Position numbers and translations under genes: made by a program. Under the pieces are notes generated by a model, which was given only the letters and a program-made list of their open reading frames with translations, was not told the DNA's origin and made no database searches. A stretch of 64,000 bases of DNA, taken from NCBI RefSeq assembly GCF_014174515.1, contig NZ_JACJUG010000014.1, forward strand, positions 86,332-150,331, in the 5' to 3' direction. This DNA is from Mitsuaria sp. WAJ17. GTDB taxonomy: Bacteria; Pseudomonadota; Gammaproteobacteria; Burkholderiales; Burkholderiaceae_C. Every line of letters begins with the position of its first letter. Within the stretch, counting starts at the first letter, position 1. Positions 17,593 through 26,250 of the stretch are shown here, in pieces.

Positions 17593-17882
17593 CATGCCTC
17601 CTTCAGCGAGCGGCCAGTGTGCCACCGCCCGGCCCCGGTGCCGGGCCGCGCGGGCGATTAGCACGGGACCGCCCAGCCTGGATAGATGAAAACACCTATC
17701 CATCAAGTTAGTCGACATTCAATATATTACAAAAGCACAAGCGATATACAAGATCGCCCCTGTGCAGCCAAGCCCAAAGCAAGGTCGGCGGAACCACCGC
17801 GACACGCAGGGCTCCAAGGCCGGGACCCCCCGTTCCGCCGCCCAACAACCGCTGCACCACGGGGTGCAACACAGGTGCAATC

Positions 17883-20723
17883 TTGAAAAAAAATCTGATC
17901 ACGAAGGCCGTCCTCCTCTCGCTGGGGCTGGCCGCCACCGGAGGGGTGCTGGCCCAGGAGACGCTGGAGCGCGTGGAGGTCACGGGCTCCTCGATCAAGC
18001 GCATTGCCAACGAGGGTGCGCTGCCGGTGCAGACGCTCAGCCGAGCCGACATCGAGCGTTCGGGCGCCCGCAATGTGGAGGACCTGATCCAGGCGCTGCC
18101 CGCCATGCAGGGCTTCCAGACCTCGTCCGCCTCCGTCAACGGCGACGGCCCCGGCGGCGTGCAGAACGCCTCGCTGCACAATATCGGCGCCTCCTACACC
18201 CTGGTGCTGCTCAACGGCCGCCGCCTGGCCGCCTACAACGCGGGCTCCGCGGTCAACCTTTCCAGCATCCCGCTGGCCGCCATCGAGCGCGTGGAGGTGC
18301 TGACCGACGGCGCCTCGGCCCTCTATGGTTCGGATGCCGTGGCCGGCGTCGTGAACTTCATCCTGAAGAAGAACCAGACGCAGCTGGCGCTGGATGCCTC
18401 CGTCTCGGTGCCGCAGAAGCACGGCGGGCGCTCCAGCAGCGTCAACCTCAGCAAGGGCTTCGGCGACTATCCCGTCGATGGCTACAACGTGATGCTGGCC
18501 TTCGCCCATGAGCGCCAGAACGAGCTCAATGCGGCCGATCGCGACTTCGCCAAGTCCGGCGTCGTGCCCTTCACGCACGAGGGCAAGGCCTACACGCTCT
18601 ACGAATCGGCCCGCAACACGGCGCCGTCCTCGGTGACCCTGGGCCTGAAAAACCCGCTCACCGGTCCGGGCGGCAGCGCCGTCAGTGCGCTGACCTTCTC
18701 GCCGGACTACCTCAAGAACGGCAAGTGCGGCCCCAACACCGTGTTGGCCACCGTCAGCCTGGACCAGGCCTGCCAGTTCGACTACGCCGCCACCGTGCAG
18801 CTGCTGCCTTCCACCAAGCGCGACAGCCTCTTCGCCGCGGGCACCGTCAAGCTGAACGAGACCACCAGTGCCTTCTTCGAGGCTGTGGCCTCCAAGTTCG
18901 AGCTGAAGGAGCGCCATGCGCCGGTGGCCCAGGCCATCTCCCTGAACCTCAGCGATCCGCTGTACGCCGCCAATGTCCAGCCTTACCTGGCCAAGCTGGG
19001 CGTTGACCCGGCCAACGTCAGCAAGGCCACGACCAACAACCGCTTCAGCGATGCCGGTGGCCGCTCGGACCTCTTCAAGACCGAGGCGCGCCACCTGGCC
19101 GTGGGCGTGGAAGGTGTCTTCCGCGACTTCGACTACAGCGCCAGCTATGTGCACTCCACCAGCCGGGCCGACACCTACTACGACGGCGGCTACCTGCGCC
19201 AGAGTTGCTACAACGAGCTGCTGGCCAGCGGCAAGTTCAACCCCTTCGCACCGGTGGGCGGCAATGCCAGCGCCTTCGCGCCCTGCATCCTGAAGGAGCG
19301 CAATGACAGCACCCGCACCGCGCTGGACACCGTGGGCGCGCGCATGTCCGGCGAGCTCTTCCGCCTGCCCGCGGGCCCGGCGATGCTGGGCGCGGGCGGC
19401 GACCTGACACGTCAGAAGTACGACTACGATCCCAGCGCGCTGGCCATGGGCCCCAATGCCCTGCACAGCGGCACCGACACCGCCTTCGGCCGCGGCACCG
19501 GCGCCCTGCCCATCGAGGCCAGCCGCCGCAATTGGGGCCTGTTCGCGGAGCTGGCCCTGCCGGTGACCAAGACCCTGGAGACCACCGCTGCATTGCGCTA
19601 CGACGACTACAGCGCCGTGCAGAACAACGTCGTGCTGAACGATCTCGGCAAGCTGGCCGCGCCGGCCAAGCAGGGCAACGCCAACAGCAAGGCCACCTAC
19701 AAGCTGGCCTTCAAGTTCCAGCCGCTGGACACCGTCCTGGTCCGCGGTTCCTACGGCACGGGCTTCAAGGTGCCCGAGATGGACCTGATCACCCGGGCCA
19801 TCTCCGGCGGCACCAACACCAGCGGCGCCTATGCCTGCCCGGTCAAGGCGCCGGACCCGCGCGCCGTCAACTGCGAGGGCACGACGCAGTACGACCTGCT
19901 CAGCGGTGGCAATCCGCTGGCCGGCGCCAACGGCCTGAAGCCGGAGGAGTCGCGCAACATGACGCTGGGCCTCAAGTTCGAGCCTATGAAGGGCCTCAGC
20001 GCCGGCCTGGACTACTGGGCGGTCAAGATGAAGCATCAGATCGTGTCGCTGCCCGAGACCCTGGTCTTCGGCAATCCCACGGCCTATGACAGCCTGATCC
20101 GCACCGTCTACGACACGGCCCGGGGCTCGGACAAACTGGCCGTGCTGCTGCCCAGCTATAACCTTGGCAGCTCGCGCTACAGCGGCGTGGATTGGGAACT
20201 GTCCTCTGCCCACAAGCTGGAGGGCCTGGGCCGTCTGGCGCTGAGCTGGTCGGGCACCTACATGCTCAAGTCCGAGATCGACGACGGCGCGGGCAATGTG
20301 GAGAACTCCGTGGGCCGCTTCGACGCCTACAACACCGTGACCTTCCGCGTGATCCAGCGCGCCAGCGCCACGCTGAGCCACGGCATGTTCAGCCACACCG
20401 CCACCTGGAACTGGCGCAGCGGCTACCACGACAAGGAGCAGTCCGCCGCGGACGGCAAGGTGCGCGCAGTCAATGCCGACGGCAGCCTGGGCGCCTATGC
20501 CACGGTCATCCGTGACGTCGAGTCCTACGGCACGCTGGATTGGCAGACCCGCCTGCAGCTGCTGAAGTCCACCGCGCTGACGGTGGGCATTCGCAATGTG
20601 CTGGACCAGGCGCCGCCTTTCTCGCTGCGCACCTCGGGGGGCGGCAATCAGATCGGCTTCGATGCACGCTATGCCAATCCGCTGGGTCGTACCTTCTACG
20701 TGAACGCCAGCTACAAGTACTGA
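17883..20723 (+). CDS. TonB-dependent outer-membrane receptor
   Basis: 946 residues, outer membrane. A signal peptide ends at VLAQE (residues 22-26); the plug domain follows at once (ETLERVEVTGSSIKR, then LSRADIERSGARNVEDLI, NGRRL, and VLTDGASALYGSDAVAGVVN), and a 22-strand-type barrel fills the rest, ending in the aromatic YKY typical of barrels. Ligand unknown: plant-type glycans, peptides or metal chelates are all possible for this large Xanthomonas/Caulobacter-like subgroup. The start is TTG, with CAGGTG before it; no ATG or GTG fits. A 290-bp A+T-rich leader holds the promoter. A strong terminator follows, and a TonB-C-like gene is convergent just beyond it. Confidence 0.93.
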   Translation: MKKNLITKAVLLSLGLAATGGVLAQETLERVEVTGSSIKRIANEGALPVQTLSRADIERSGARNVEDLIQALPAMQGFQTSSASVNGDGPGGVQNASLHNIGASYTLVLLNGRRLAAYNAGSAVNLSSIPLAAIERVEVLTDGASALYGSDAVAGVVNFILKKNQTQLALDASVSVPQKHGGRSSSVNLSKGFGDYPVDGYNVMLAFAHERQNELNAADRDFAKSGVVPFTHEGKAYTLYESARNTAPSSVTLGLKNPLTGPGGSAVSALTFSPDYLKNGKCGPNTVLATVSLDQACQFDYAATVQLLPSTKRDSLFAAGTVKLNETTSAFFEAVASKFELKERHAPVAQAISLNLSDPLYAANVQPYLAKLGVDPANVSKATTNNRFSDAGGRSDLFKTEARHLAVGVEGVFRDFDYSASYVHSTSRADTYYDGGYLRQSCYNELLASGKFNPFAPVGGNASAFAPCILKERNDSTRTALDTVGARMSGELFRLPAGPAMLGAGGDLTRQKYDYDPSALAMGPNALHSGTDTAFGRGTGALPIEASRRNWGLFAELALPVTKTLETTAALRYDDYSAVQNNVVLNDLGKLAAPAKQGNANSKATYKLAFKFQPLDTVLVRGSYGTGFKVPEMDLITRAISGGTNTSGAYACPVKAPDPRAVNCEGTTQYDLLSGGNPLAGANGLKPEESRNMTLGLKFEPMKGLSAGLDYWAVKMKHQIVSLPETLVFGNPTAYDSLIRTVYDTARGSDKLAVLLPSYNLGSSRYSGVDWELSSAHKLEGLGRLALSWSGTYMLKSEIDDGAGNVENSVGRFDAYNTVTFRVIQRASATLSHGMFSHTATWNWRSGYHDKEQSAADGKVRAVNADGSLGAYATVIRDVESYGTLDWQTRLQLLKSTALTVGIRNVLDQAPPFSLRTSGGGNQIGFDARYANPLGRTFYVNASYKY

Positions 20724-20765
20724 TCCCGGGAAAGGCCGGACAGGCCTTCGGAGGAAGAGGAGCGT

Positions 20766-20805
20766 CAAGGCCCCGGGCAGCCCGCCCGGGGCCTTGTCGT
20801 TTTCT
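20766..20805 (+). terminator. rho-independent terminator after the TonB-dependent receptor gene
   Basis: A perfect 13-bp stem (caaggccccgggc at 20766-20778 pairing with 20784-20796), a 5-base loop and a T-rich tail (tcgttttc). It stands 42 bp after the receptor stop codon. The stem is symmetrical, so it may also act on the convergent gene, which ends at 20834, from the other side. Confidence 0.85.
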
Positions 20806-20833
20806 GACGGCGCCCAGCCGGCGGGGCGGGCCC

Positions 20834-21319
20834 TCAGCGGCGCCGCGCCCGGGGCTCGGCCGTGCCCTCGATGCCGATCCAGAGGTAGACCGGAATGGGC
20901 TTGCCCTGCCAGGTGGCCGGGGCGAAGCGCCACTGACGGATATAGGGGAAGAGCAGCGTCTTCTCGCAGGCATCACCCTCGACGGGCACGTGGTGCGAAT
21001 GCACGCCGGCCACGCTGCCGTCGGCCTCGATCAGGGCCTCGTACTCGCCCACGGGCTTGCGGGCCAGGCAGCGGGCGTCCTGGGGGGCGACGATGGTCAG
21101 GGCCACGGGCGGGATGAATCCGGGCTCGCCGATCCGAGGTGGCCCGTCGAAGGCCGAGCTGCCCACCGGGTGGAAGCTCAGCGCGAAGCCGGGGTGACCC
21201 GCAGCGTGGGCGGCCTGCGCGGCGCACATCAGCAGCGCTGCGCTCAGCCGCCGGGCCCAGACCGGGGCCGAGCAGGCGGCGAACTGTCGGGCGGCGGGGG
21301 GCGATGGGGCGTGCAACAT
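20834..21319 (-). CDS. secreted TonB C-terminal-like domain protein
   Basis: 161 residues with a signal peptide ending near AAHAAGH (residue 38). The C-terminal half, GEYEALIEADGSVAGVHSHH and FPYIRQWRFAPATWQGKPIP, has the strand-helix-strand pattern of energy-transducer TonB C-terminal domains (GxVxxVxV...W+F.PA..+GkPvp). It has no membrane anchor or proline-rich linker, so it is not a full TonB. The ATG at 21319 has AGGAG upstream; the N-terminal extension in the open frame is GC-rich noise. Being convergent with a TonB-dependent receptor, it might assist it, but that is only an inference. Confidence 0.72.
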   Translation of the reverse strand: MLHAPSPPAARQFAACSAPVWARRLSAALLMCAAQAAHAAGHPGFALSFHPVGSSAFDGPPRIGEPGFIPPVALTIVAPQDARCLARKPVGEYEALIEADGSVAGVHSHHVPVEGDACEKTLLFPYIRQWRFAPATWQGKPIPVYLWIGIEGTAEPRARRR

Positions 21320-21488
21320 CCGAGGGCTCCTGTCGATGCCGGAGGTGGCTGCGATGTTAGCCCTCCGACGGCCTGGCCTGGCCTGGCCTGGCCTGGACCG
21401 CCGATGGCGTGGGCGCAAGAAACGGGCTGCCCTGCGCGGTCACAGCGGCGAGCATGCACCGCCTCAACCTCTATCGAAGGAATGAACG

Positions 21489-22208
21489 ATGGCATGTCTG
21501 GCAGACAAAGTGGCTCTGGTGACGGGAGCGAGTTCGGGCATAGGCCGGGCCGCGGCCCTGGCGATGGCCAGGGAGGCCGTGGCCGAGGAGATCCGCCGGG
21601 CCGGCGGGCAGGCCCTCGCACTGGCCGGCGATGTGCAGAACGAGGCCTATGCGCAGGCCCTGGTCGGGCAGGCGGTGTCGGCCTACGGCGGCCTGGACAT
21701 CGCCTTCAACAATGCCGGCACCCTGGGCGCGATGGGCGAAAGTCCGTCGATCACCCGCGAGGACTGGGACACAACCCTGGCCATCAATCTGAGCAGTGCC
21801 TTCCTCGCGGCCAAGCACCAGATTCCCGCCATGCTGAGGCGGGGGCAGGGCTCGGTGATCTTCACCTCGACCTTTGTCGGCTACACGGTTGGCTTTCCCG
21901 GCATGGCCGCCTATGCCGCGAGCAAGTCCGGCCTGCTGGGCCTGACGCAGGCCCTGGCCGCCGAGTTCGGTGCTCGGGGCATCCGGGTCAACGCCCTCTT
22001 GCCCGGCGGCACGGACACGCCCATGGGCCGCCAGCTCGCGGACACCGAGGACAAGGTCCGGCACGTCAGCGACCTGCACGCGCTGAAGCGCCTGGCGACG
22101 CCAGAGGAGATCGCCGGCACCGTGCTGTACCTGGCCTCCGAGGCCTCGTCCTTCACCACGGGCGCGGCCCTGCTGGTCGATGGCGGGGTGTCCATCACGC
22201 GGACTTGA
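21489..22208 (+). CDS. short-chain dehydrogenase/reductase with a missing internal segment
   Basis: 239 residues. The nucleotide-binding VTGASSGIGRAAALAMARE, NNAG, and the catalytic residues are present: a serine in FTSTFVGY, then Tyr and Lys in YAASKSG, followed by the PGGTDTPMGR and DGGV tail of classical SDRs. Between AMAREA and VAEEIRRAGG the usual second strand and the acidic or basic loop that selects NAD or NADP (about 15-18 residues) are absent. The two parts join in frame. The enzyme may be inactive, or the gap may be an assembly artefact. The ribosome binding site is GAAGGAATGAACG just before the ATG. Its substrate is unknown. It reads toward the minus-strand row of small genes, and its stop lies 3 bp from the convergent VOC gene stop. 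Confidence 0.82.
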   Translation: MACLADKVALVTGASSGIGRAAALAMAREAVAEEIRRAGGQALALAGDVQNEAYAQALVGQAVSAYGGLDIAFNNAGTLGAMGESPSITREDWDTTLAINLSSAFLAAKHQIPAMLRRGQGSVIFTSTFVGYTVGFPGMAAYAASKSGLLGLTQALAAEFGARGIRVNALLPGGTDTPMGRQLADTEDKVRHVSDLHALKRLATPEEIAGTVLYLASEASSFTTGAALLVDGGVSITRT

Positions 22209-22211
22209 GCT

Positions 22212-22592
22212 TCAGCGGGCCTCGCGCTCGTGGAACACGGCCTCGAGCTTGTGCCCGTCCGGGCCGATGACCAAGGTCGCGTCGTCGTCCGCGTGGTCGT
22301 GGGGGCGCAGGCCCGGGGCGCCGTTGTCCAGGCTGCCGGCCGCCAGCGCCTTGCGGTGGAAGGCGTCCACCTGCTGGCAGCTGCGGGCCGAGAAGTCCAG
22401 GTGCAGGGGGGCGGGCTTCTGGTTGGTCTGGTGCAGGCACAGCGAGACTTCGCTGCCGGGCTGGCACAGCTTGACGCCGAAGCCGGGCTCGCCTTCGCCG
22501 CCCTTGTACACGCCCAGCGGCGCCAGCGCCTTCAGGAAGAAGGCCTTGCTGGCTTCGTAGTCGCTGACACCGAACTTGACGTGATCAAACAT
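22212..22592 (-). CDS. VOC (glyoxalase/bleomycin-resistance fold) family protein
   Basis: 126 residues, one VOC module with two beta-alpha-beta units: FDHVKFGVSDYEASKAFFLKA at the start, HLDFSA and QQVDAFHRKAL in the middle, and IGPDGHKLEAVFHE at the end. The metal ligand pattern (His near the start, His, and Glu at the end) is present. Usually a lyase, dioxygenase or antibiotic-binding protein; the subgroup cannot be set. First of the row of minus-strand genes that runs back to the integron integrase. 42 bp separate it from the dioxygenase-like gene upstream. Confidence 0.88.
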   Translation of the reverse strand: MFDHVKFGVSDYEASKAFFLKALAPLGVYKGGEGEPGFGVKLCQPGSEVSLCLHQTNQKPAPLHLDFSARSCQQVDAFHRKALAAGSLDNGAPGLRPHDHADDDATLVIGPDGHKLEAVFHEREAR

Positions 22593-22634
22593 GAGGTCTC
22601 CAGGAGAGGGAAGGGCGCGGCCGGCCGGGCTCCT

Positions 22635-23264
22635 CTAGGCGCCGCAGGCCGGGTCGCCCGGGATGTTGCGGCCGAGGTGGATGTCGCGCTGCACCTGCCA
22701 GACGCCGTCCTGGCGGACCGGCAGGGAGATGCCGTTGCCGCCCCGGTTCCTGGCGATGCGCTGGACCTGCCTGGGCGTGAGCTTGGGGTCGTCGGCGAAC
22801 ATGATGTCGTCGATGTAGTAGGTGGCGCAGCCCGGTTCAATCACATGGAAGTGGATGTGCTCGGGCACGTCCTCGCCCGGGTAGCTGCCGGGCCGGATGG
22901 TGTCGAAGGTATAGCGGCCCGAGGCGTTGGTCTTCACCCAGCCGCGCAGGCGGCCCTGGCGCCGGGTCTCGACGTCAAGGATCCCGGCCAGCTCGGGGTA
23001 CACGCCCCGGCTGTCCGTCTGGTAGGCGTAGAGGATGACGCCCGCCTGTGCCTGGCCCTTGCGGTTTAGCACCCGTCCGGTGACGACCATGGGCGCGCCC
23101 GGCTCCGAGGCCGGGGCGATGCGGGCACGGGCGCCCAGCTGCGCCGGCATGCCGAAGAACACGGCCTCGCAGCCTTCGCAGGGCAGCCCGACGACGGGCT
23201 CCCGCTGGCCCTGCGCCCCTGCGGGGGTGGCGGCCAGCAACAGCATCAAGAAGAGGTGTCTCAT
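22635..23264 (-). CDS. secreted intradiol-dioxygenase-like protein
   Basis: 209 residues with a signal peptide (cleavage around GAQGQ, residues 16-20). The fold is that of protocatechuate 3,4-dioxygenase/intradiol enzymes: VVTGRVLNRKGQAQAGVILY, then Tyr89 in DSRGVYPEL, RGWVKTNASGRYTFDTIRP, Tyr128 in GSYPG, and EHIHFH (His136, His138). The two tyrosines and the His pair match the non-haem Fe(III) ligands. Exported members of this group are poorly characterised; the substrate is unknown. An ATG 12 bp upstream (23276) is equally possible, since the two starts lie in a short direct repeat (gttctcatgggg). Confidence 0.82.
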   Translation of the reverse strand: MRHLFLMLLLAATPAGAQGQREPVVGLPCEGCEAVFFGMPAQLGARARIAPASEPGAPMVVTGRVLNRKGQAQAGVILYAYQTDSRGVYPELAGILDVETRRQGRLRGWVKTNASGRYTFDTIRPGSYPGEDVPEHIHFHVIEPGCATYYIDDIMFADDPKLTPRQVQRIARNRGGNGISLPVRQDGVWQVQRDIHLGRNIPGDPACGA

Positions 23265-23374
23265 GGGGGTTCTCATGGGGGTTCTATTGAGACCAGGGGG
23301 CCGTGAGGGCAGGGCCTGGGCCGTTGATGGGTGGGGCAGGCGGGGTCAGGTCTTGCGCGGCTGCTGCCCGCGGG

Positions 23375-23743
23375 CTAGGCCGCCAGGCCGGCCCGGCGCA
23401 GCAGCCATCGGCCGAATCCCTCGCGTGCCGGCGGGAGGGGCGGTGCCTCCTGCACGCCCATCGCCAGCAGGCGCTGAGCCACGGTCGCCAGTCCGGCCCG
23501 GCGGGCCGCCTGCAGCGGCGTGGCGCCATCGAATTCCGAGAGCAGATGCGGGTCCGCGCCATGTTCCAGCAAGTACAGCGCCACCGCCTCCTGCCCGGCC
23601 AGGATGCAGGCCACCAGCGGCGTGCCCAGGAACTCCGGATGGGCGTAGTTGAGGTCCACCCCCTTGATGGTGTGATAGCGGACCAGCTCCAGGTCCCCGT
23701 TGCAGGCCGCGTGGAAAAGTTCCTTCCAATCTCCTCCGGACAT
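23375..23743 (-). CDS. ankyrin-repeat protein
   Basis: 122 residues with about three ankyrin repeats: WKELFHAACNGDLELVRYH, GTPLVACILAGQEAVALYLL with EHGADP, and ATPLQAARRAGLATVAQRLL. These are protein-interaction modules, and the protein has no signal peptide, so it is cytoplasmic. The ATG at 23743 has AGGGAGA six bases upstream. Such small ankyrin proteins are sometimes immunity proteins or partners of a neighbour, but no matching toxin is seen next to it. Confidence 0.85.
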   Translation of the reverse strand: MSGGDWKELFHAACNGDLELVRYHTIKGVDLNYAHPEFLGTPLVACILAGQEAVALYLLEHGADPHLLSEFDGATPLQAARRAGLATVAQRLLAMGVQEAPPLPPAREGFGRWLLRRAGLAA

Positions 23744-24136
23744 GGTGTCTCCCTTATGCAGGATGTCGTGCTGGATGTCGTGCTGAACCTTGTGCCTCGC
23801 CGTGTGCCTCACCGTGTTCGGCACCTGAAGCTGCACCTCGTCTCGGCTGACCGCAGGTCCGTGCCCGCAAGCGGGTCGCGGGGCGGGTGCCAGGTCTTGC
23901 CTGCGTGGCGGCTGTGGTGTGGACGTTGCTGTATGGCAGGTGCCGCATGACAGGCGCTTCGTGAAGGGTGAAGGGTGTGGGCCGTTGCATGAGAGGTGCT
24001 GCGTGACAGAAATTGCCGACGTCCGCTACACCACGTGCGCCGCAGCGCAGGATGCCAGAGTCAGGGCCGCGGGCGCAAGCGCCGGCCACCGCTCGCGCGG
24101 GGCGGGTCGCCTCCTGCCCAGGCCGGGCGGTGCGCA
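23744..24136. other. region without a supported gene, rich in short direct repeats
   Basis: About 390 bp with no credible gene. Short direct repeats are visible: ggatgtcgtgct twice (about 23760-23786), a gtgcctc/gccgtg pair just after, and two related blocks aggtgccgcatgacag / aggtgctgcgtgacag (about 23939-24009). I searched for integron attC cores (RYYYAAC and GTTRRRY) here and found none in a usable arrangement. Confidence 0.5.
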
Positions 24137-24453
24137 CTACGCCCGGCGCCGTCGGCGCAGGGACCAGGCCGCCAGCACGACGCCGTCCAGGCCGAAGGCG
24201 AGCAGGCCCAGGATGCCGATGCCCAGGATGCCAATGCCCAGGGGCCTGCCGTCATCGCCATCCAGGGCATGCTCGCAGGCCGGGTACAGCAGGGCACAGA
24301 TCGACGGGCATCGCAGCGTGGACGTGACGCAACCCGTGCCAGCAGGCCGAGTTGCAGGCACAGGACCGCGGCCAGCGCCAGGCGCAGGTGGCGCGGGGCG
24401 GGGGGCAGGGCGGCGGGCGCTAGCAGCGTTGCCGTGAGGAGGGGGAACTGCAT
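24137..24453 (-). pseudogene. small two-helix membrane protein, apparently frameshifted
   Basis: Two reading frames each carry half of a plausible small membrane protein. From the ATG at 24453 the frame reads a hydrophobic helix (LRLALAAVLCLQLGLLARVA). From about 24335 a different frame takes over with RCPSICALLYPACEHALDGD and GILGIGILGLLAFGLDGVVL, ending in a basic tail (SLRRRRRA) at 24137. Joined, they give about 105 residues with two membrane segments and a short cysteine-containing loop. A one-base indel around 24319-24345 would explain it. Function unknown. It could be a true pseudogene or a sequencing error; an independent 74-codon gene starting at GTG 24361 is the alternative. Confidence 0.45.
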
Positions 24454-24458
24454 GGGTC

Positions 24459-24962
24459 TCAGCGGGGCTGGAGTTCGTCCTCGCAGCCGACCCTTGAGAA
24501 GGTGAACTCGATCCGGCGCGTCGTTCCGTTGCGCAGGCCCTCGATGCTCACCAGCAGGCGCGACTCGTCCGACCGCGTATAGGCGATGCGCTGGGGGAAA
24601 TCGTGGGCCGGATTCTCGAAGACGGCCTCCTGCGGCCCGGCGCTCAGCAGGCGGAACACCGTCGCGGGCCTGCCCGCCGGCTGGGGCATCAGCGCCAGTG
24701 TGCCGTCCTGTAGCTGCCGCAGCTGCAGAAACTCGAACTCCACGGTCTTGCCCTGCCTGACCGTCCGGCTCATGGCCAGCATGGTGCCACCTGCCGGCGG
24801 GAGCCATTGCTCCATGGTGCCGGCCTCGCCGAAGTGCCCGCGCCAGCAGCCCGCCAGCCAGGCCATACCGTCCACGGACTGCGCCCGAGCGGGCAGCGCA
24901 GCGCAGGCGGCGGCGAGGGCCAGCGCAGCGGGCGGGATGGGGCGGATACGGGAGGAGGGCAT
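24459..24962 (-). CDS. secreted DUF6265-like protein
   Basis: 167 residues with a signal peptide ending in ARAQS (residues 25-29). The mature part starts MAWLAGCWRG, a pattern typical of DUF6265, and continues with TMEQWLPPAGGTMLAMSRTV, FEFLQLRQ, AVFENPAHDFPQRIAY and ending RRIEFTF. This is a periplasmic lipocalin-like beta barrel of unknown ligand. AGGAG precedes the ATG. It stands 6 bp from the frameshifted membrane gene downstream and 46 bp from the DUF1877 gene upstream, all on one strand. Confidence 0.85.
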   Translation of the reverse strand: MPSSRIRPIPPAALALAAACAALPARAQSVDGMAWLAGCWRGHFGEAGTMEQWLPPAGGTMLAMSRTVRQGKTVEFEFLQLRQLQDGTLALMPQPAGRPATVFRLLSAGPQEAVFENPAHDFPQRIAYTRSDESRLLVSIEGLRNGTTRRIEFTFSRVGCEDELQPR

Positions 24963-25008
24963 GAAGGCTCCTGTGGGTGTGCCGCTCCTCGGCCTGGGTT
25001 GGGTGCCG

Positions 25009-25599
25009 CTAGGTGTAGCAGATGACAGCGGCCTGCCCCTGTGCGGCGGCCTGCCGCAGGAAGCCGAGGAGTTCGCGGAAATTCTCAAGCAAATAGTCTT
25101 CGGCGTCTGCCCCCCGCCGGCGCCAGACATCGCCGAGGTAGACGTCCTTGAAGTCCGTGGACTGGAGCTGCCGCCGCAGGCCCTCCTCGTCGATGCCCTC
25201 CAATGCGGCGGCATAGCGGGCCAGGGTGCCGCTATCGACGGCCAGGGCGGGGCCATAGCCCACCTCGATGCGGCCGATGGAGCCGTCGCCGGCGAAGAAG
25301 TCCGGCGCATCCGGGGCGCATAGACCGAGGCAGTGCCGCAGGCCGTCCCAGGACTTGTCCAGATCGACCTCCATCCGCTCATGCGCCGGAAAGTCCGGCA
25401 CGGCCACCGCCGGTGCGGCGGGCGCCCTGGTCTGGCCGAAGAGACGCTGCAGCCAGGAGATTCGCTGCGGGGGCGCCACCTCTGCGAGGTAGGGTGTTTC
25501 GTCGTCGGGCTCCACAAGCCGCCAGATCAGGGGCGGATCGGCGCGAAGCCGCGCCAGCTGCTCGGGAGAGAGGGCATAGAGGCTGCAGCAAATGCCCAT
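25009..25599 (-). CDS. DUF1877 (YfbM-like) family protein
   Basis: 196 residues. The start MGICCSLYALSPEQLARLRA, then LDKSWDGLRHCLGLCAP, GYGPALAVDSGTLARYAAAL, the DVYLGDVW segment and a helical tail (ENFRELLGFLRQAAAQGQA), is the DUF1877/YfbM pattern. The family is cytoplasmic and its function is unknown. No signal peptide. It is part of the one-direction row of small genes upstream of the integron integrase. Confidence 0.87.
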   Translation of the reverse strand: MGICCSLYALSPEQLARLRADPPLIWRLVEPDDETPYLAEVAPPQRISWLQRLFGQTRAPAAPAVAVPDFPAHERMEVDLDKSWDGLRHCLGLCAPDAPDFFAGDGSIGRIEVGYGPALAVDSGTLARYAAALEGIDEEGLRRQLQSTDFKDVYLGDVWRRRGADAEDYLLENFRELLGFLRQAAAQGQAAVICYT

Positions 25600-25668
25600 G
25601 GTGTCGGTGCTCCTTCGGGGTCAGGTCTTGTCTCGCGGCTGTGGCCGCAGGCTGAGGTCATGCTGCCT

Positions 25669-26239
25669 TCAGCTGGCGCGTGCAGCCGAGGGCAGGCGGG
25701 TGGCCAACTGGACCGCCAGCTCGCGGGCCTCGACCTCGTCCAGCCCCTGGGCCAGCCGGATGGTCCTGGATCCGAAGTCGAAGGCCAGTGCGCCGCGAGC
25801 CGGACCCATGAACGGAGGCAGCCAGGCCTGGTACTGCGTCGCGCCGCCCTCCGGCGACGGGCGCAGGGCCTTGACCTCGGCAGCAGCATAGTGCCGCGTG
25901 AGGCCCAGGCCGAAGATCTCGATGCGGTGGGTCAGGGGCGTGGCATTGACCGCCAGCGTTTCCCGGCCGGCGAACTGCCACAGCATCATGCTCAGGGCGC
26001 CCAGGCCGCCCGCCGCCCGCCGTCCAGCCGGCCAGCCACAGGAGCAGGAAGGCGGTGGGTGTCTTGTCGGAGGGCTGGCGCAACTGCTCAATGACCTGCA
26101 CCTCGCCAAAGCACCAGCCTCCCAGCCAGATCAGCAGGAAGATCAGGGACAGGAGGCTACGCCGGGCGGGAATGGTCGCCTGCAGGCCCTCGGCGCAGAG
26201 GGTCGTCTGGTAGCAGGGGGGCTGGGGGGTGATTTGCAT
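25669..26239 (-). pseudogene. conserved two-helix membrane protein, frameshifted
   Basis: The first 76 codons from 26239 read a membrane protein start (TIPARRSLLSLIFLLIWLGG, then AFLLLWLAGWTAGG). A different frame then continues the same protein (LGALSMMLWQFAGRETLAVN, THRIEIFGLGLTRHYAAAEV) down to the stop at 25669. This matches a familiar conserved pattern of two helices with GW ends followed by a soluble beta domain, so both halves belong together. The switch falls in the low-complexity run ggcgggcggcgggcgg near 26004-26020, where one base has been gained or lost. It could be polymerase slippage or a sequencing error. As written, the gene is broken. Confidence 0.75.
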
Positions 26240-26250
26240 GGGGCTGGAGA

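Noticed and set aside
17727..20933. A 1068-codon open frame antisense to the TonB-dependent receptor gene.
   Set aside because: Gly/Ala/Val/Gln-rich translation without domain content; mirror image of a strongly biased gene.
24998..25004. GTTGGGT, matching an integron core-site consensus directly after the DUF1877 stop codon.
   Set aside because: No partner core site at attC distance and no palindromic arms; a chance match is likely.
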